44,236 bases of DNA. Origin: Streptomyces sp. ISL-96. GTDB lineage: Bacteria > Actinomycetota > Actinomycetes > Streptomycetales > Streptomycetaceae. Position 1 is the stretch's first letter. Each line of letters starts with the position of its first letter. A program made the translations under genes and the position numbers. The DNA lies in assembly GCF_018614035.1 (NCBI RefSeq), contig NZ_JAGGPA010000051.1:1-44236 (forward strand), written 5' to 3'. The notes below the pieces were generated by a model, which ran no database searches, was not told the DNA's origin, and saw only the letters and a list, made by a program, of their open reading frames with translations. Positions 7,973 through 16,791 of the stretch are shown here, piece by piece.

Positions 7973-9214
7973 CTACTTGGCCGCGTTGGCGGCCTGGACC
8001 AGCGCGTCGGGGGTGACGGCGCCGACGTACACCTTGCCGTCGTCCGTCATCAGGGCGTTGACGAGACGGGTCTTGAAGACCGTGCCCGAGCCGAACTTGC
8101 CGGACACCTTGTCACCCAGCGCGTCCAGGAACTGCTGCGCCTCCGGCGGTACGTCGCCCTTCTCGGGCGCCTTGGAGCCGGCGCCGTCACCTGCTTCGCC
8201 GCCGGGGGACGAGATCTCGGCGACCGAGGTCCAGCCCTTGCCGATGACGTTGAGCCCTCCGAAGTCCTTCAGGTCGGCGTCACCCTTGAACTCCTTCTCG
8301 AAGTCCTTCTCTTGGGACTTCAGCTCGTCGTCCCCCTCGGTCACCTTCGCGCCCTTGGGCGGGCTGAACGTGAAGGTGTCCGCGGACGGCTTCGCGAAGT
8401 CGACCTTCGTGAAGCCCGCGTCGATCACGGCCTTGCCGCCGCTGCTCGGCGTGAGCGTGAACTTGAGCGGTACGCCGTTCTGCGCGTCGACCGCGACCCG
8501 TATGGACCCGATGGTCGAACCGGACTGCTTGGGCTTGATGAGCAGCTGGTACGCGTCCCGGCCCGCGACCTGCGCCGTACCGTCGACCGTCACCGATGTG
8601 GTGTCGTCCGCGGCCTTCAGCGCTTCCTCGGCCAGACCCTTAGGGGTCGCCGGAACCGCCTCAGGGGCCTTCTCGTGCTTCCCCAGGTCCTGGGAGTCAG
8701 CGGGCGCCTTCGTGTGGAACGCCTCGTTCGAGGCACTGTCGTACGCCCAGACCTCGCCGGCGTTGTGAATCAGGCTGTACTCCGCGGTGTCGTCCAGGAT
8801 CGACACCCGCTGCTTGTCGGGGCCGTCGGCCGCGACGCGCAGGGTGTGCGTACCGGAGGCGAGTTCCATCAGCTTGGCCTGCGGATCGGCCGACGAACCC
8901 GCACCGTCGGTCTCGCCCTTCGGCGCCAGACTTCCGGCGAGGCCGCCGAGCGACGGAATGCCCAGGTCGTTGTTGATCTTCACCGTTCCGGAGAGCTGCT
9001 GGGTGTCCGACGCCGCGATCTTCTCGATCAGCTGCTGAGCAGTGATCTTCGGCAGTTCCGGATCGCCGGAGTCGGCGAGCGCCGGGACGAGCCCGATGGT
9101 CGCCGCCGCCACCCCCGCCACCGCGACGGGAACGATGTAGCGCGCGGCCCTCCGGCGGCCCGCGGCAAAGGTGTTCCTGCCCTCGGTGGTCTGTGCGCTG
9201 TCGTTCGGTGCCAT
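7973..9214 (-). CDS. Membrane-anchored LolA-like / DUF2092-type protein
   Basis: A 413-residue envelope protein. The ATG at 9214 has a perfect GGAGGT site eight bases upstream; the frame is open further but the added residues look non-coding. After an Arg-rich cytoplasmic start (GRRRAARY), residues about 27-47 form a membrane helix or signal ending PALADSG. The remainder resembles the LolA/LolB lipoprotein-carrier fold seen in actinobacterial outer-membrane-lipoprotein-carrier-like proteins: KITAQQLIEKI, LSGTVKINNDLG, a central region with AYDSASNEAFH, and the end KVYVGAVTPDALVQAANA. The organism is Gram-positive, so the function is not classical Lol transport; lipid or lipoprotein handling, or RseB-like signalling, is possible. 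It appears monocistronic. Confidence 0.75.
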   Translation of the reverse strand: MAPNDSAQTTEGRNTFAAGRRRAARYIVPVAVAGVAAATIGLVPALADSGDPELPKITAQQLIEKIAASDTQQLSGTVKINNDLGIPSLGGLAGSLAPKGETDGAGSSADPQAKLMELASGTHTLRVAADGPDKQRVSILDDTAEYSLIHNAGEVWAYDSASNEAFHTKAPADSQDLGKHEKAPEAVPATPKGLAEEALKAADDTTSVTVDGTAQVAGRDAYQLLIKPKQSGSTIGSIRVAVDAQNGVPLKFTLTPSSGGKAVIDAGFTKVDFAKPSADTFTFSPPKGAKVTEGDDELKSQEKDFEKEFKGDADLKDFGGLNVIGKGWTSVAEISSPGGEAGDGAGSKAPEKGDVPPEAQQFLDALGDKVSGKFGSGTVFKTRLVNALMTDDGKVYVGAVTPDALVQAANAAK

Positions 9215-9457
9215 GTGTGCTCTACCTCCGTGGTTGGCGGCCGCCGTCCATTGCACTCGTCCACCCCGCGCCGCCATTCTCACCCGAATTGGTGGGGAGT
9301 GGTGGTCCCAATCTGACCAAAACGGCGGCCAGGAAGCGTCAGACCCCGGGCTCAACTCCTGTACTGCTAAGGGATGACACACGGCGTCGGCGCCTACCCC
9401 GCGAGGGAGAGGAGACGCCGATTGCCCCTTGCATCCAGTTGCCATCCTGGCGGAGCC

Positions 9458-10207
9458 TCAGCTGTTGCCCAGGGTGCGGTCGAGGAGGGCGAGCAGGCGG
9501 TCCCAGTGGCGCTGCAGTGCGGAGGGGTTGAGGGCGTCGGTGTCGGACATGGTGAAGCCGTGGACGGTGCCGGGGTAGATCTCGGAGGTGTGGTCGACCC
9601 CTGCGGCATCCAGGGCCTGGTTGAGCTCGCTGATGGTCTCGGACGTCATGTCGCCTTCGGCTAGGCCCAGGTGGACCTCGGCGGTGAGCTTGAGGAAGAG
9701 GCGGTGCGGGCTGTCGGGCGCGTCGGTGACCAGGGGGCTGGGATGGAATCCGGCGACGGCGGCCACCTGGTCGGGGTGGGCCGCTGCGGTGCGCATCGCC
9801 AGGCCTCCGCCCATGCAGTAGCCGATCGCGGCTACCGGTCCGGCGCCGACCGCGGGCTGGGTGGTGAGGAAGCCGATGTAGGCGCCGGCGTCGCGCAGGA
9901 CCCGTTCGGTGGTGTGCGCCTCGATCAAGGGCATCAGCTGGGCGATGACCGCGGGGCGGATCTCTTTTCCGATGTGCGCGGGAAGTTCGATCACTGGTGC
10001 CGGGCCGTGCCGGTAGTAGAGGTTGGGGACGAGCACGTAGTACCCGTGCCCGGCCAGTTCGCGGGCCATTTCCTTCAGCACGGGCCGCACGCCGAAGGCG
10101 TCCGCGTACAGCAGCACTCCCGGGTGCTGCTCGCCGTGGTCGGGATAGGCGGCGAAAGCGTCCGCCTGGCCGTCCGTGGTGGGGATCCGCAGTGTCCTGG
10201 TGGGCAA
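9458..10207 (-). CDS. Dienelactone hydrolase family alpha/beta hydrolase
   Basis: A 249-residue cytoplasmic alpha/beta hydrolase. The nucleophile is Cys131 in GYCMGG, with probable Asp186 and His216 (VHGF) completing the Cys-Asp-His triad typical of dienelactone hydrolases. The start is TTG at 10207 with a GGAAGG ribosome site. Dienelactone hydrolase itself opens a lactone in chlorocatechol breakdown, but this wide family includes many hydrolases of unknown substrate. It is divergent from a MarR regulator with two clear palindromes between them, so it is probably induced by an aromatic or electrophilic ligand (inference). Confidence 0.88.
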   Translation of the reverse strand: MPTRTLRIPTTDGQADAFAAYPDHGEQHPGVLLYADAFGVRPVLKEMARELAGHGYYVLVPNLYYRHGPAPVIELPAHIGKEIRPAVIAQLMPLIEAHTTERVLRDAGAYIGFLTTQPAVGAGPVAAIGYCMGGGLAMRTAAAHPDQVAAVAGFHPSPLVTDAPDSPHRLFLKLTAEVHLGLAEGDMTSETISELNQALDAAGVDHTSEIYPGTVHGFTMSDTDALNPSALQRHWDRLLALLDRTLGNS

Positions 10208-10232
10208 GGTCTTCCTTCCTTGGAGTTCACTC

Positions 10233-10246
10233 GATAAACGTTTATC
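10233..10246. promoter_or_regulatory. Perfect palindrome, likely MarR operator 1
   Basis: GATAAACGTTTATC is a perfect 14-bp palindrome located 26 bp upstream of the dienelactone hydrolase start, in the divergent region shared with the MarR gene. Position and symmetry fit an operator for the adjacent regulator. Confidence 0.65.
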
Positions 10247-10279
10247 TCACTAACGTTTTCGGCGCGAGTGACCGTACAT

Positions 10280-10296
10280 CGTTAGTGGGACTAACG
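10280..10296. promoter_or_regulatory. Inverted repeat, likely MarR operator 2
   Basis: CGTTAG and CTAACG flank a 5-base spacer TGGGA, about 20 bp before the MarR start. A related half-site CTAACG also occurs at 10250-10255. Together with the 14-bp palindrome this suggests two control sites, one near each divergent gene. Confidence 0.6.
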
Positions 10297-10316
10297 CAAC
10301 GGATAGGATGGGCTCC

Positions 10317-10799
10317 ATGACCAGAACCGAAGCCGCGGACATGCCTGGCGACGGCGAGCCCAAGACGCCCGACAGGCTGCGTCGGCGGGCGAGCCGACTG
10401 TTGTCGCAGCTGACCATGCGGTCCGATCGGCTGATCGCCGAGGGACTGGCCCGGGCCGACGCCCGCAAGTGGCACTACGCCGTGCTCGCCTCACTGCAGG
10501 AGTACGGGCCGGGCAGCCAGGCGGAGCTGAGCAGGCGCTCCGGCATCTACCGCAGCGACATGGTCGGCGTGCTCAACGAACTGGCCGAGCGTGACCTCGT
10601 CGAGCGGGCACCGGATCCCGACGACCGGCGCCGCAACATCATCACGATCTCCGCCCAGGGCCGCCGTCACCTACGCCTCCTCGACAAGGTCCTGGACGAC
10701 CTCCACGACGAACTGCTCACGCCGCTGAGTCCGGCCGAACGCGACCAGTTCACGCAGTTGCTCACTCGCCTGCTGGACCACCACACCCGGGCCTCCTGA
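10317..10799 (+). CDS. MarR-family transcriptional regulator
   Basis: A 160-residue winged-helix protein: N-terminal dimerisation helix (LRRRASRLLSQLTMRSDRLI), then the HTH in YAVLASLQEYGPGSQAELSRRSGIYRSDMVGVLNEL read as consecutive motif parts, the wing DPDDRRRNIITIS, and a C-terminal dimerisation helix. The ATG at 10317 has AGGATGGG at a reasonable distance; an ATG at 10308 would sit directly on its ribosome site. It is divergent from the hydrolase gene and faces two palindromes, so it most likely represses both genes until a ligand binds. It is convergent with the CHRD gene, 25 bp away. Confidence 0.88.
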   Translation: MTRTEAADMPGDGEPKTPDRLRRRASRLLSQLTMRSDRLIAEGLARADARKWHYAVLASLQEYGPGSQAELSRRSGIYRSDMVGVLNELAERDLVERAPDPDDRRRNIITISAQGRRHLRLLDKVLDDLHDELLTPLSPAERDQFTQLLTRLLDHHTRAS

Positions 10800-10824
10800 G
10801 CCGCGTAGGGGCGGGGAGCGGAAG

Positions 10825-11766
10825 TCAGCGCTGGATGAAGACGTAGTCCGCCTGGTACGGAACGGCCGCCAGGGAGCCCGCCTCGCAGTCGCCGGCCGGC
10901 GCCACGCCACCCACCGTGTTGAGCCGCAGGATCTCGGTCGTGTGCGCGAAGAGCCCGTGCTTCTTGCCGGACCGCTTGGCCTGGAGGTCGAGTTCCGGGA
11001 TGTTGCCGGCACCGTTCGCACTCTTGCTGATGAGCGAGCCGGTGACCGCGCTACGGTCATGGGCGATCCACTGCGGCGTACCGGAGTTCGGCCGTACGAA
11101 GGAATGCGCGATACCGCCGGCGAGCACGGCCCGTACGTCACGCTGCTGGAACGAACTCTTGCCGTCCGTCCCCGTCTTGCACTCGTAGATCTGCTCGCCC
11201 TTGACGACCGGCGCCTGGAAGTTGCTCAACGCGCGGTCGAAGTGGAAGCCGTTGGTGACCCTGTGGAACTGACCGCGCACCGCACCACCCGGGAACTCGG
11301 CGGTGTGCAGATTGGCGTAGAAACCCGCGGGGTCGGACGTGAAGGCCTTCAGCACCGCCGCGTCCGTGTCCGCGACCTGGACCGACCCGGTCGCGGTCCG
11401 CGCCTTGCCTTTCCCGAGCTGCTCGGTGAAGTCGATCTTGAGGCCACCGTTGACGCCCTTGCCGCCCTGGTGGACGTGGAGCGCGGTCGGCTTGTCGGTA
11501 CCGCGCCACGTCACGGCGAACGACACCGTGCGGCCCTGGACCTTGACGAACTCCAGCGCGGCGCCGTCCCTGTCGCCGGTGGCGGGACCGCCCTGGACAG
11601 GCACCTCGTTCGCACCCCTCAGACTGGCCACGAAGTACGACGCGTCGCCGCTGTCCCTCTCGGATGCGACGGCCGGAATCGCGGCGAGCATAACGCCCGC
11701 CGCTGCCGCGACCGCGGTGGTGCTGATGACGCGCTTGGATGTACGAAGCTTCGCGATACGACCCAC
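10825..11766 (-). CDS. Secreted CHRD-DUF3455 two-domain protein
   Basis: A 313-residue exported protein. The GTG start has GGAG about ten bases upstream. Basic residues and a hydrophobic segment (about 13-34) form a signal peptide ending PAVASE. Residues about 44-168 are a CHRD domain (ASLRGANEVPV, ALHVHQG, FYANLHTAEFPGGAVRGQF). Residues about 185-313 match DUF3455 by pattern: GEQIYECK, PQWIAHDRSAVTGSLI, IPELDLQAK, LRLNTVGGVAPAGDC, VPYQADYVF. CHRD domains are found in chordin and in many bacterial secreted proteins of unknown role, and DUF3455 is uncharacterised. Having both in one protein is noteworthy. No catalytic residues are obvious. Confidence 0.82.
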   Translation of the reverse strand: MGRIAKLRTSKRVISTTAVAAAAGVMLAAIPAVASERDSGDASYFVASLRGANEVPVQGGPATGDRDGAALEFVKVQGRTVSFAVTWRGTDKPTALHVHQGGKGVNGGLKIDFTEQLGKGKARTATGSVQVADTDAAVLKAFTSDPAGFYANLHTAEFPGGAVRGQFHRVTNGFHFDRALSNFQAPVVKGEQIYECKTGTDGKSSFQQRDVRAVLAGGIAHSFVRPNSGTPQWIAHDRSAVTGSLISKSANGAGNIPELDLQAKRSGKKHGLFAHTTEILRLNTVGGVAPAGDCEAGSLAAVPYQADYVFIQR

Positions 11767-11893
11767 AGCCGGACATCTCCCCGTTCCAGTGCCGCCGTCC
11801 CCTGCGACGACTTCTGGGCATGAATACGGAGCGAATCCAGACCTGGACTCAGCGCGACAATGTGATTCGAGTCACATCACGCCTGTCACCGCA

Positions 11894-12904
11894 CTAGCCC
11901 GCGCGGTGCACCACCGCGTCACACAGCTCCTCCAGAGCCGACTTCGCGTAGCACTCGGGCAGGGGCGCCAGCGAGGCCCGCGCCTCCTCGGCGTACCGGA
12001 TGGTGTCGCGTCGCGCCTGCTCAAGCGCCGGGTGCGCGCGCAGCCGGCGCAGCACCTCGGCGAGCCGGGCGTCGTCGGTGAGGTCGCCGTCCAGCAGCTC
12101 GCACAGCTCGACGTCTTCCGGGCGCCCGTGCTCGGCGGCCTGCGCGCGCAGCAGCAGCACCGGCAGCGTGGGGATGCCTTCACGCAGGTCCGTGCCCGGC
12201 GTCTTGCCGGACTCGTGGCTGTCGCTCGCGATGTCGAGTACGTCGTCGGCCAGCTGGAAGGCGGTGCCGAGGCGCTCGCCGTACTGGGTGAGGATGTCGA
12301 CGACGCGCTCGTCGGCGCCCGACATCATCGCGCCGAAGCGCCCCGAGACGGCGATCAGCGAGCCGGTCTTGCCCGCGATGACGTCCAGGTAGTGCTCGAC
12401 GGGCTCCTGGCCCTCGCGCGGTCCGGCCGTCTCCAGGATCTGGCCGGTGACGAGGCGTTCGAACGCCTCCGCCTGGATCCGTACGGCTTCGGGCCCGAGG
12501 TCCGCCAGGATGTGCGAAGCGCGCGCGAAGAGGAAGTCGCCGGTGAGGACCGCGACCGAGTTGCCCCAGCGGGCGTTGGCGCTGGCGACCCCGCGGCGTA
12601 CGTCCGCCTCGTCCATCACGTCGTCGTGGTACAGCGTCGCCAGATGCGTCAGCTCGACGACCACGGCGGAGGGCACGATGCCCGGCGCGTAAGGGTCACC
12701 GAACTGCGCTGCCAGCATGACCAGCAGCGGCCGGAACCGCTTGCCCCCGGCCCGGACCAGGTGCCGCGCGGCCTCCGTGATGAAGGGAACCTCGCTCTTG
12801 GTAGCGTCGAGCAGTCCTTCCTCGACGGCTGCCAATCCGGTCTGGACATCGGTCTCAAGAGCCTGGTCCCGCACGCTCAGTCCGAACGGCCCGACGACGG
12901 TCAC
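11894..12904 (-). CDS. trans-polyprenyl diphosphate synthase (probable menaquinone side chain)
   Basis: A 336-residue trans-isoprenyl diphosphate synthase, which extends allylic diphosphates with isopentenyl diphosphate. Both Asp-rich motifs are intact: DDVMD at 94-98 (in YHDDVMDEADVRR) and DDVLD at 220-224, with GGKRFRP at 53-59 and KTGSL near 179. Residues just before the first motif are small (ATLYH), which by family knowledge fits long chains rather than farnesyl or geranylgeranyl. I prefer the GTG at 12904, with AGGAG eight bases upstream, over the GTG at 12913 that touches that site. In streptomycetes this type of gene is thought to make the menaquinone side chain, which fits its place near nuo. 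Product length is not visible. Confidence 0.9.
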   Translation of the reverse strand: MTVVGPFGLSVRDQALETDVQTGLAAVEEGLLDATKSEVPFITEAARHLVRAGGKRFRPLLVMLAAQFGDPYAPGIVPSAVVVELTHLATLYHDDVMDEADVRRGVASANARWGNSVAVLTGDFLFARASHILADLGPEAVRIQAEAFERLVTGQILETAGPREGQEPVEHYLDVIAGKTGSLIAVSGRFGAMMSGADERVVDILTQYGERLGTAFQLADDVLDIASDSHESGKTPGTDLREGIPTLPVLLLRAQAAEHGRPEDVELCELLDGDLTDDARLAEVLRRLRAHPALEQARRDTIRYAEEARASLAPLPECYAKSALEELCDAVVHRAG

Positions 12905-13191
12905 GAGGGTCACTCCTGTCTGCTGACGATCACACGGATTGTCGATGTGTCGCTGTCTTCACTCAAGTCAGCGTATCCGGTCCCCTTTCGATCACAGTGA
13001 GCGCCTTCCCGTCGCCTCCCGCACTGTCCGATGCGCCTGATATGTGCCGCCCGAGGAACCCCGGCGAAGTGAGGCCGGATCCCCACTCCAGGAAGGCGTT
13101 TTCGGACATTGCGAACTCTTTAGGCACTGCCGTCACGGGCAACACCCACGTAACGTGTTCTCCTCACGACCTGGAAAGCGAGGCAGCACCG

Positions 13192-14418
13192 ATGCCCGAG
13201 CAGAGCCCGCTCGACCTTGCCGAAGGCGACCCCTTCGGCCCGCACAACCTCCCTTACGGCGTCTTCTCCACCGCGGAGGAGCCCGAGCGCCGCCGGGTCG
13301 GTGTCCGCATCGGCGGCCATGTGCTGGACGCGGGGGCGGCCGCTCTCACCCTGGGCTCTCCGTACGCCGCGCTGCTCGCCCAGCCGTCGCTCAATCCGCT
13401 GCTCGCGGCGGGGCGCACCGCATGGCGCGACGTACGCCGGGCGCTCACCGCATGGGTCACAAGCCCCGCGCACCGCGCCGAAATTGAGCCCCTGCTGCAC
13501 CCCGTCACGGCGGTCACTCTCCACCTCCCCTACGACGTGGCCGACTACGTCGACTTCTACGCGAGCGAGCACCACGCCACGAACGTCGGCAAGATCTTCC
13601 GCCCGGACGGCGAAGCGCTCACCCCCAACTGGAAGCACCTGCCGATCGGTTACCACGGCCGGGCCGGCACGGTTGTGGTGTCCGGTACGGATGTGGTGCG
13701 CCCCAGCGGCCAGCGCAAGGCCCCGGCGGACCCGGCCCCGGTCTTCGGCCCTTCGGTCAAGCTCGACATCGAGGCGGAGGTCGGCTTCGTCGTCGGCACC
13801 CCTTCCGCCCACGGCACCCCGGTCCCGCTCGCGGACTTCCGGGACCACGTCTTCGGCCTGTTCCTCCTCAACGACTGGTCGGCGCGGGACATCCAGGCCT
13901 GGGAGTACGTGCCGCTCGGCCCCTTCCTCGGCAAGTCCTTCGCCACTTCCGTGTCAGCGTGGGTGACCCCTCTGGAGGCCCTGGACGCGGCCCACGTGTC
14001 GCCCCCGCCCCGCGACGTCCCCCTTCTCCCTTACCTCGACGACTCGGCCGAGGAGGAGCCCGGCGGCTACGACATCCGCATCGAGGTGAAGATCAACGGC
14101 GAGGTGGTCTCCACTCCCCCCTTCGCCACCATGTACTGGACGGCGGCACAGCAGCTGGCCCAGATGACGGCGAACGGCGCGTCGCTCCGCACGGGTGACC
14201 TCTTCGGCTCCGGCACGGTCAGCGGCCCCGAAGTGAACCAGCGAGGCTCCCTCCTCGAACTGACCTGGAACGGCCGCGACCCGCTGGAACTGCCCACCGG
14301 CAAGCGCACGTTCCTGGAGGACGGCGACGAGGTAACGATGACGGCCTGGGCCCCGGGCCCCCACGGCACGAGGCTGGGCCTCGGCGAGGTAACAGGCCGA
14401 ATCGCCCCTGCGGTCTAG
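13192..14418 (+). CDS. fahA: Fumarylacetoacetase
   Basis: A 408-residue fumarylacetoacetate hydrolase, the last step of tyrosine and homogentisate breakdown, giving fumarate and acetoacetate. The N-terminal FAH domain (GVRIGGHVLD) is followed by the catalytic domain: DYVDFYASEHHATNVG carries the catalytic His region, then HLPIGYHGRAGTVVVSG, the metal-binding acidic residues in KLDIEAEVGFVV, and DWSARDIQAWEYVPLGPF. Length matches the full-size two-domain enzyme. The start is the ATG at 13192 with GCGAGGC upstream; the frame is open further but looks non-coding. It is divergent from the polyprenyl synthase. No other tyrosine-catabolic gene is in the window. Confidence 0.95.
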   Translation: MPEQSPLDLAEGDPFGPHNLPYGVFSTAEEPERRRVGVRIGGHVLDAGAAALTLGSPYAALLAQPSLNPLLAAGRTAWRDVRRALTAWVTSPAHRAEIEPLLHPVTAVTLHLPYDVADYVDFYASEHHATNVGKIFRPDGEALTPNWKHLPIGYHGRAGTVVVSGTDVVRPSGQRKAPADPAPVFGPSVKLDIEAEVGFVVGTPSAHGTPVPLADFRDHVFGLFLLNDWSARDIQAWEYVPLGPFLGKSFATSVSAWVTPLEALDAAHVSPPPRDVPLLPYLDDSAEEEPGGYDIRIEVKINGEVVSTPPFATMYWTAAQQLAQMTANGASLRTGDLFGSGTVSGPEVNQRGSLLELTWNGRDPLELPTGKRTFLEDGDEVTMTAWAPGPHGTRLGLGEVTGRIAPAV

Positions 14419-14439
14419 CCCCCACCGGGGATCCCGCTG

Positions 14440-14580
14440 CGCCCCGGGACGCCCTTCGGGCGTGTCCTCAATCGCCGGACGGGCTGGATTTGCCGCTTGC
14501 GGCAATCTCAGCCCGTCCGGCGATTGAGGAGCGGGGTCTGGGGCAGCGCCCCAGTTCGGGAAGGGGCGGGGTGGGGGAAA
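14440..14580. repeat. Inverted-repeat intergenic element, copy 2
   Basis: Arms 14465-14486 and 14509-14530 form a perfect 22-bp stem built on ATCGCCGGACGGGCTG. The loop contains the nested palindrome TTGCCGCTTGCGGCAA (14490-14505). Flanks GACGCCCTTCGGGCG and GGTCTGGGGCAGCGCCCC repeat those of the element at about 3060-3180. It lies between the convergent fumarylacetoacetase and recQ genes and may terminate both. Confidence 0.8.
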
Positions 14581-14645
14581 GGCCCCGCGCAGCGGCCCGA
14601 GCCGACCTACTCCGGCTCGTCCCAGTCCGGCTCCGCGTCCCAGTC

Positions 14646-16649
14646 CTATTCCGCCCCGGCGTCAGCAACCCGCCCCGCCGGGGCCGGGGCCGCCGCCGCA
14701 GGACCCGCCGGAGCCACCGGACCCGCCTGAGCCACCGCAACAGGCACGCCCGCGACGCCCAGCGACCCCAGCACCCCCAGCACCCCCAGCACACCCTCCC
14801 CATAAGTGGCCAGCTTCTTCTCGCCGAGCCCGGCGATGCCACCCAGCTCCGCCACCGACCCCGGCCGCACCGTAGCGATCTCCCGCAGCGTCGCGTCGTG
14901 GAAGATGACGTACGCCGGTACGCCCTGCTCCCGCGCCTGCTCCGCCCGCCACGCGCGCAGCGCTTCGAAGACCGGCACCGCCTCCGCCGGCAGGTCCGCC
15001 TTGGCGGCAGCCGCCTTCACCTTCCGCTCGCCCTTGGCGGCGGTCCGGGCACCCGGCACAGGCTTCGCCTCCTTTCGGAGCCGCACCTCACGCTCCCGGC
15101 TCAGCACCGCCGCGCTCTCCTCCGTCATCACCAGCGTGCCGAACTCACCCTCGACCGCCAGCAGCCCCTGCGCCAGCAGCTGCCGCACCACACCGCGCCA
15201 TTCCGTCTCCGACAGCTCCTCGCCGATGCCGAAGACCGACAGCTGGTCGTGATCGAACTGGATCACCTTGGCGGTCTTGCGGCCCAGCAGGATGTCGATG
15301 ATCTGCCCCGCCCCGAACTTCTGCCTGCGCTCCCGCTGCAACCGCACCACCGTTGACAGGAGCTTCTGCGCCGGCACCGTCCCGTCCCACGTCTCGGGCG
15401 GGGTCAGACACGTATCGCAGTTGCCGCAGGCGGACGCCCCGGGCTCCTGCCCGAAGTACGCCAGCAACTGCGCCCGCCGGCACTGCGCGGTCTCGCAGAG
15501 CGCGAGCATCGCGTCGAGATGGGACGCCGCACGTCGCCGGAACGCCTCGTCGCCCTCCCCGCTCTGGATCATTTTGCGCTGCTGCACCACGTCCTGGAGT
15601 CCGTACGCCATCCACGCCGTGGACGGCATCCCGTCACGCCCGGCGCGCCCCGTCTCCTGGTAGTAGCCCTCCACCGATTTCGGAAGGTCCAAGTGCGCGA
15701 CGAAACGCACGTCCGGCTTGTCGATGCCCATACCGAAGGCGATGGTCGCCACGACGACCAGCCCCTCCTCCCGCAGGAACCGCGACTGGTGCGCCGCACG
15801 CGTCCCCCCGTCGAGCCCCGCGTGATACGGCACGGCCTCGATCCCGTTGCGGCAGAGGAACTCCGCCGTCTTGTCCACGGAATTGCGCGAGAGGCAGTAG
15901 ACGATGCCCGCGTCCCCGGCGTGCTCCTCCCGCAGGAAGGAGAGCAGCTGCTTCTTGGGGTCGGCCTTCCCCACGATCCGGTACTGAATGTTCGGGCGGT
16001 CGAAGCTCGCCACGAAATGCCGCGCGTCGGGCATCCCGAGCCGCTGGGTGATCTCCTGGTGCGTGGCGTGCGTCGCGGTCGCCGTCAGCGCGATCCGCGG
16101 CACCTCCGGCCACCGCTGCCCCAGCACCGACAGGCTCAGGTAGTCCGGCCGGAAGTCGTGGCCCCACTGCGCGACACAGTGCGCCTCATCGATCGCGAAC
16201 ACGGAGACCTTGCCCCGGCCCAGCAGGTCCAGCGTCGAGTCCAGCCGCAGCCGCTCCGGCGCCAGGTACAGCAGGTCCAGTTCCCCGGCCAGGAACTCCG
16301 CCTCCATCGCCCGTCGCTCGCCGAAGTCCTGCGTGGAGTTGATGAACCCGGCCCGCACACCGAGCGCCCGCAGCGCGTCGACCTGGTCCTGCATCAGCGC
16401 GATGAGAGGGGAGATCACAATGCCCGTACCCGGTCTGACCAGCGCCGGGATCTGGTAGCACAGCGACTTTCCGCCGCCGGTCGGCATCAGTACGACCGCG
16501 TCCCCGCCGGCCACCACATGCTCGATGACCGCGGCCTGCTCACCGCGGAACGCGTCGTACCCGAAAACGCGGTGCAGCGTCTCCAGGGCGTCGCTCCGCG
16601 TCACCTCGCCGGCCTCGACCGCCTCGACCATGCCACCTGTCCCGTCCAT
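14646..16649 (-). CDS. recQ: ATP-dependent DNA helicase RecQ
   Basis: A 667-residue 3'-5' DNA helicase for recombination and repair. Helicase motifs are clear: PTGGGKS at 56-62, IDEAHCVAQWGHDFRPDY from 153, LTATAT, and QETGRAGRDG in the second RecA domain. The zinc-binding RecQ C-terminal region has CRRAQLLAYFG followed by CGNCDTC, then a winged helix, an HRDC domain near residues 545-620 (IFHDATLREIA, PGSVAELGGIAGLGEKKL), and a Gly/Val- then Ala/Pro-rich tail of about 45 residues. I chose the ATG at 16649 with GGGGGAG just upstream; 23 more in-frame residues lie before it. It is downstream of nuoN on the same strand, but a terminator separates them. Confidence 0.95.
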   Translation of the reverse strand: MDGTGGMVEAVEAGEVTRSDALETLHRVFGYDAFRGEQAAVIEHVVAGGDAVVLMPTGGGKSLCYQIPALVRPGTGIVISPLIALMQDQVDALRALGVRAGFINSTQDFGERRAMEAEFLAGELDLLYLAPERLRLDSTLDLLGRGKVSVFAIDEAHCVAQWGHDFRPDYLSLSVLGQRWPEVPRIALTATATHATHQEITQRLGMPDARHFVASFDRPNIQYRIVGKADPKKQLLSFLREEHAGDAGIVYCLSRNSVDKTAEFLCRNGIEAVPYHAGLDGGTRAAHQSRFLREEGLVVVATIAFGMGIDKPDVRFVAHLDLPKSVEGYYQETGRAGRDGMPSTAWMAYGLQDVVQQRKMIQSGEGDEAFRRRAASHLDAMLALCETAQCRRAQLLAYFGQEPGASACGNCDTCLTPPETWDGTVPAQKLLSTVVRLQRERRQKFGAGQIIDILLGRKTAKVIQFDHDQLSVFGIGEELSETEWRGVVRQLLAQGLLAVEGEFGTLVMTEESAAVLSREREVRLRKEAKPVPGARTAAKGERKVKAAAAKADLPAEAVPVFEALRAWRAEQAREQGVPAYVIFHDATLREIATVRPGSVAELGGIAGLGEKKLATYGEGVLGVLGVLGSLGVAGVPVAVAQAGPVAPAGPAAAAPAPAGRVADAGAE

Positions 16650-16723
16650 CGCTCTCTCCCCCGTACGTACCGTGCCCGGCCCTCCACGATAGGGGCACCC
16701 ACTGACACCACCGCCCAAAAGCT

Positions 16724-16761
16724 GCCGCCCGGCACCCCTACGAGGAGGGACACCGGGCGGC
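16724..16761 (-). terminator. Terminator at the end of the nuo operon
   Basis: On the minus strand GCCGCCCGG (16761-16753) pairs with CCGGGCGGC (16732-16724), with a partly paired loop, followed by AGC then TTTT. It begins about 30 bp after the nuoN stop, before recQ, and should end the 14-gene nuo transcript. Confidence 0.75.
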
Positions 16762-16791
16762 GATCATGCCCATACGTCAGCGCCCATACGG

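Noticed and set aside
16650..16791. recQ as the fifteenth gene of the nuo operon
   Set aside because: It is on the same strand, but a hairpin with a T run lies between nuoN and recQ, and recQ has its own ribosome site and an unrelated role.
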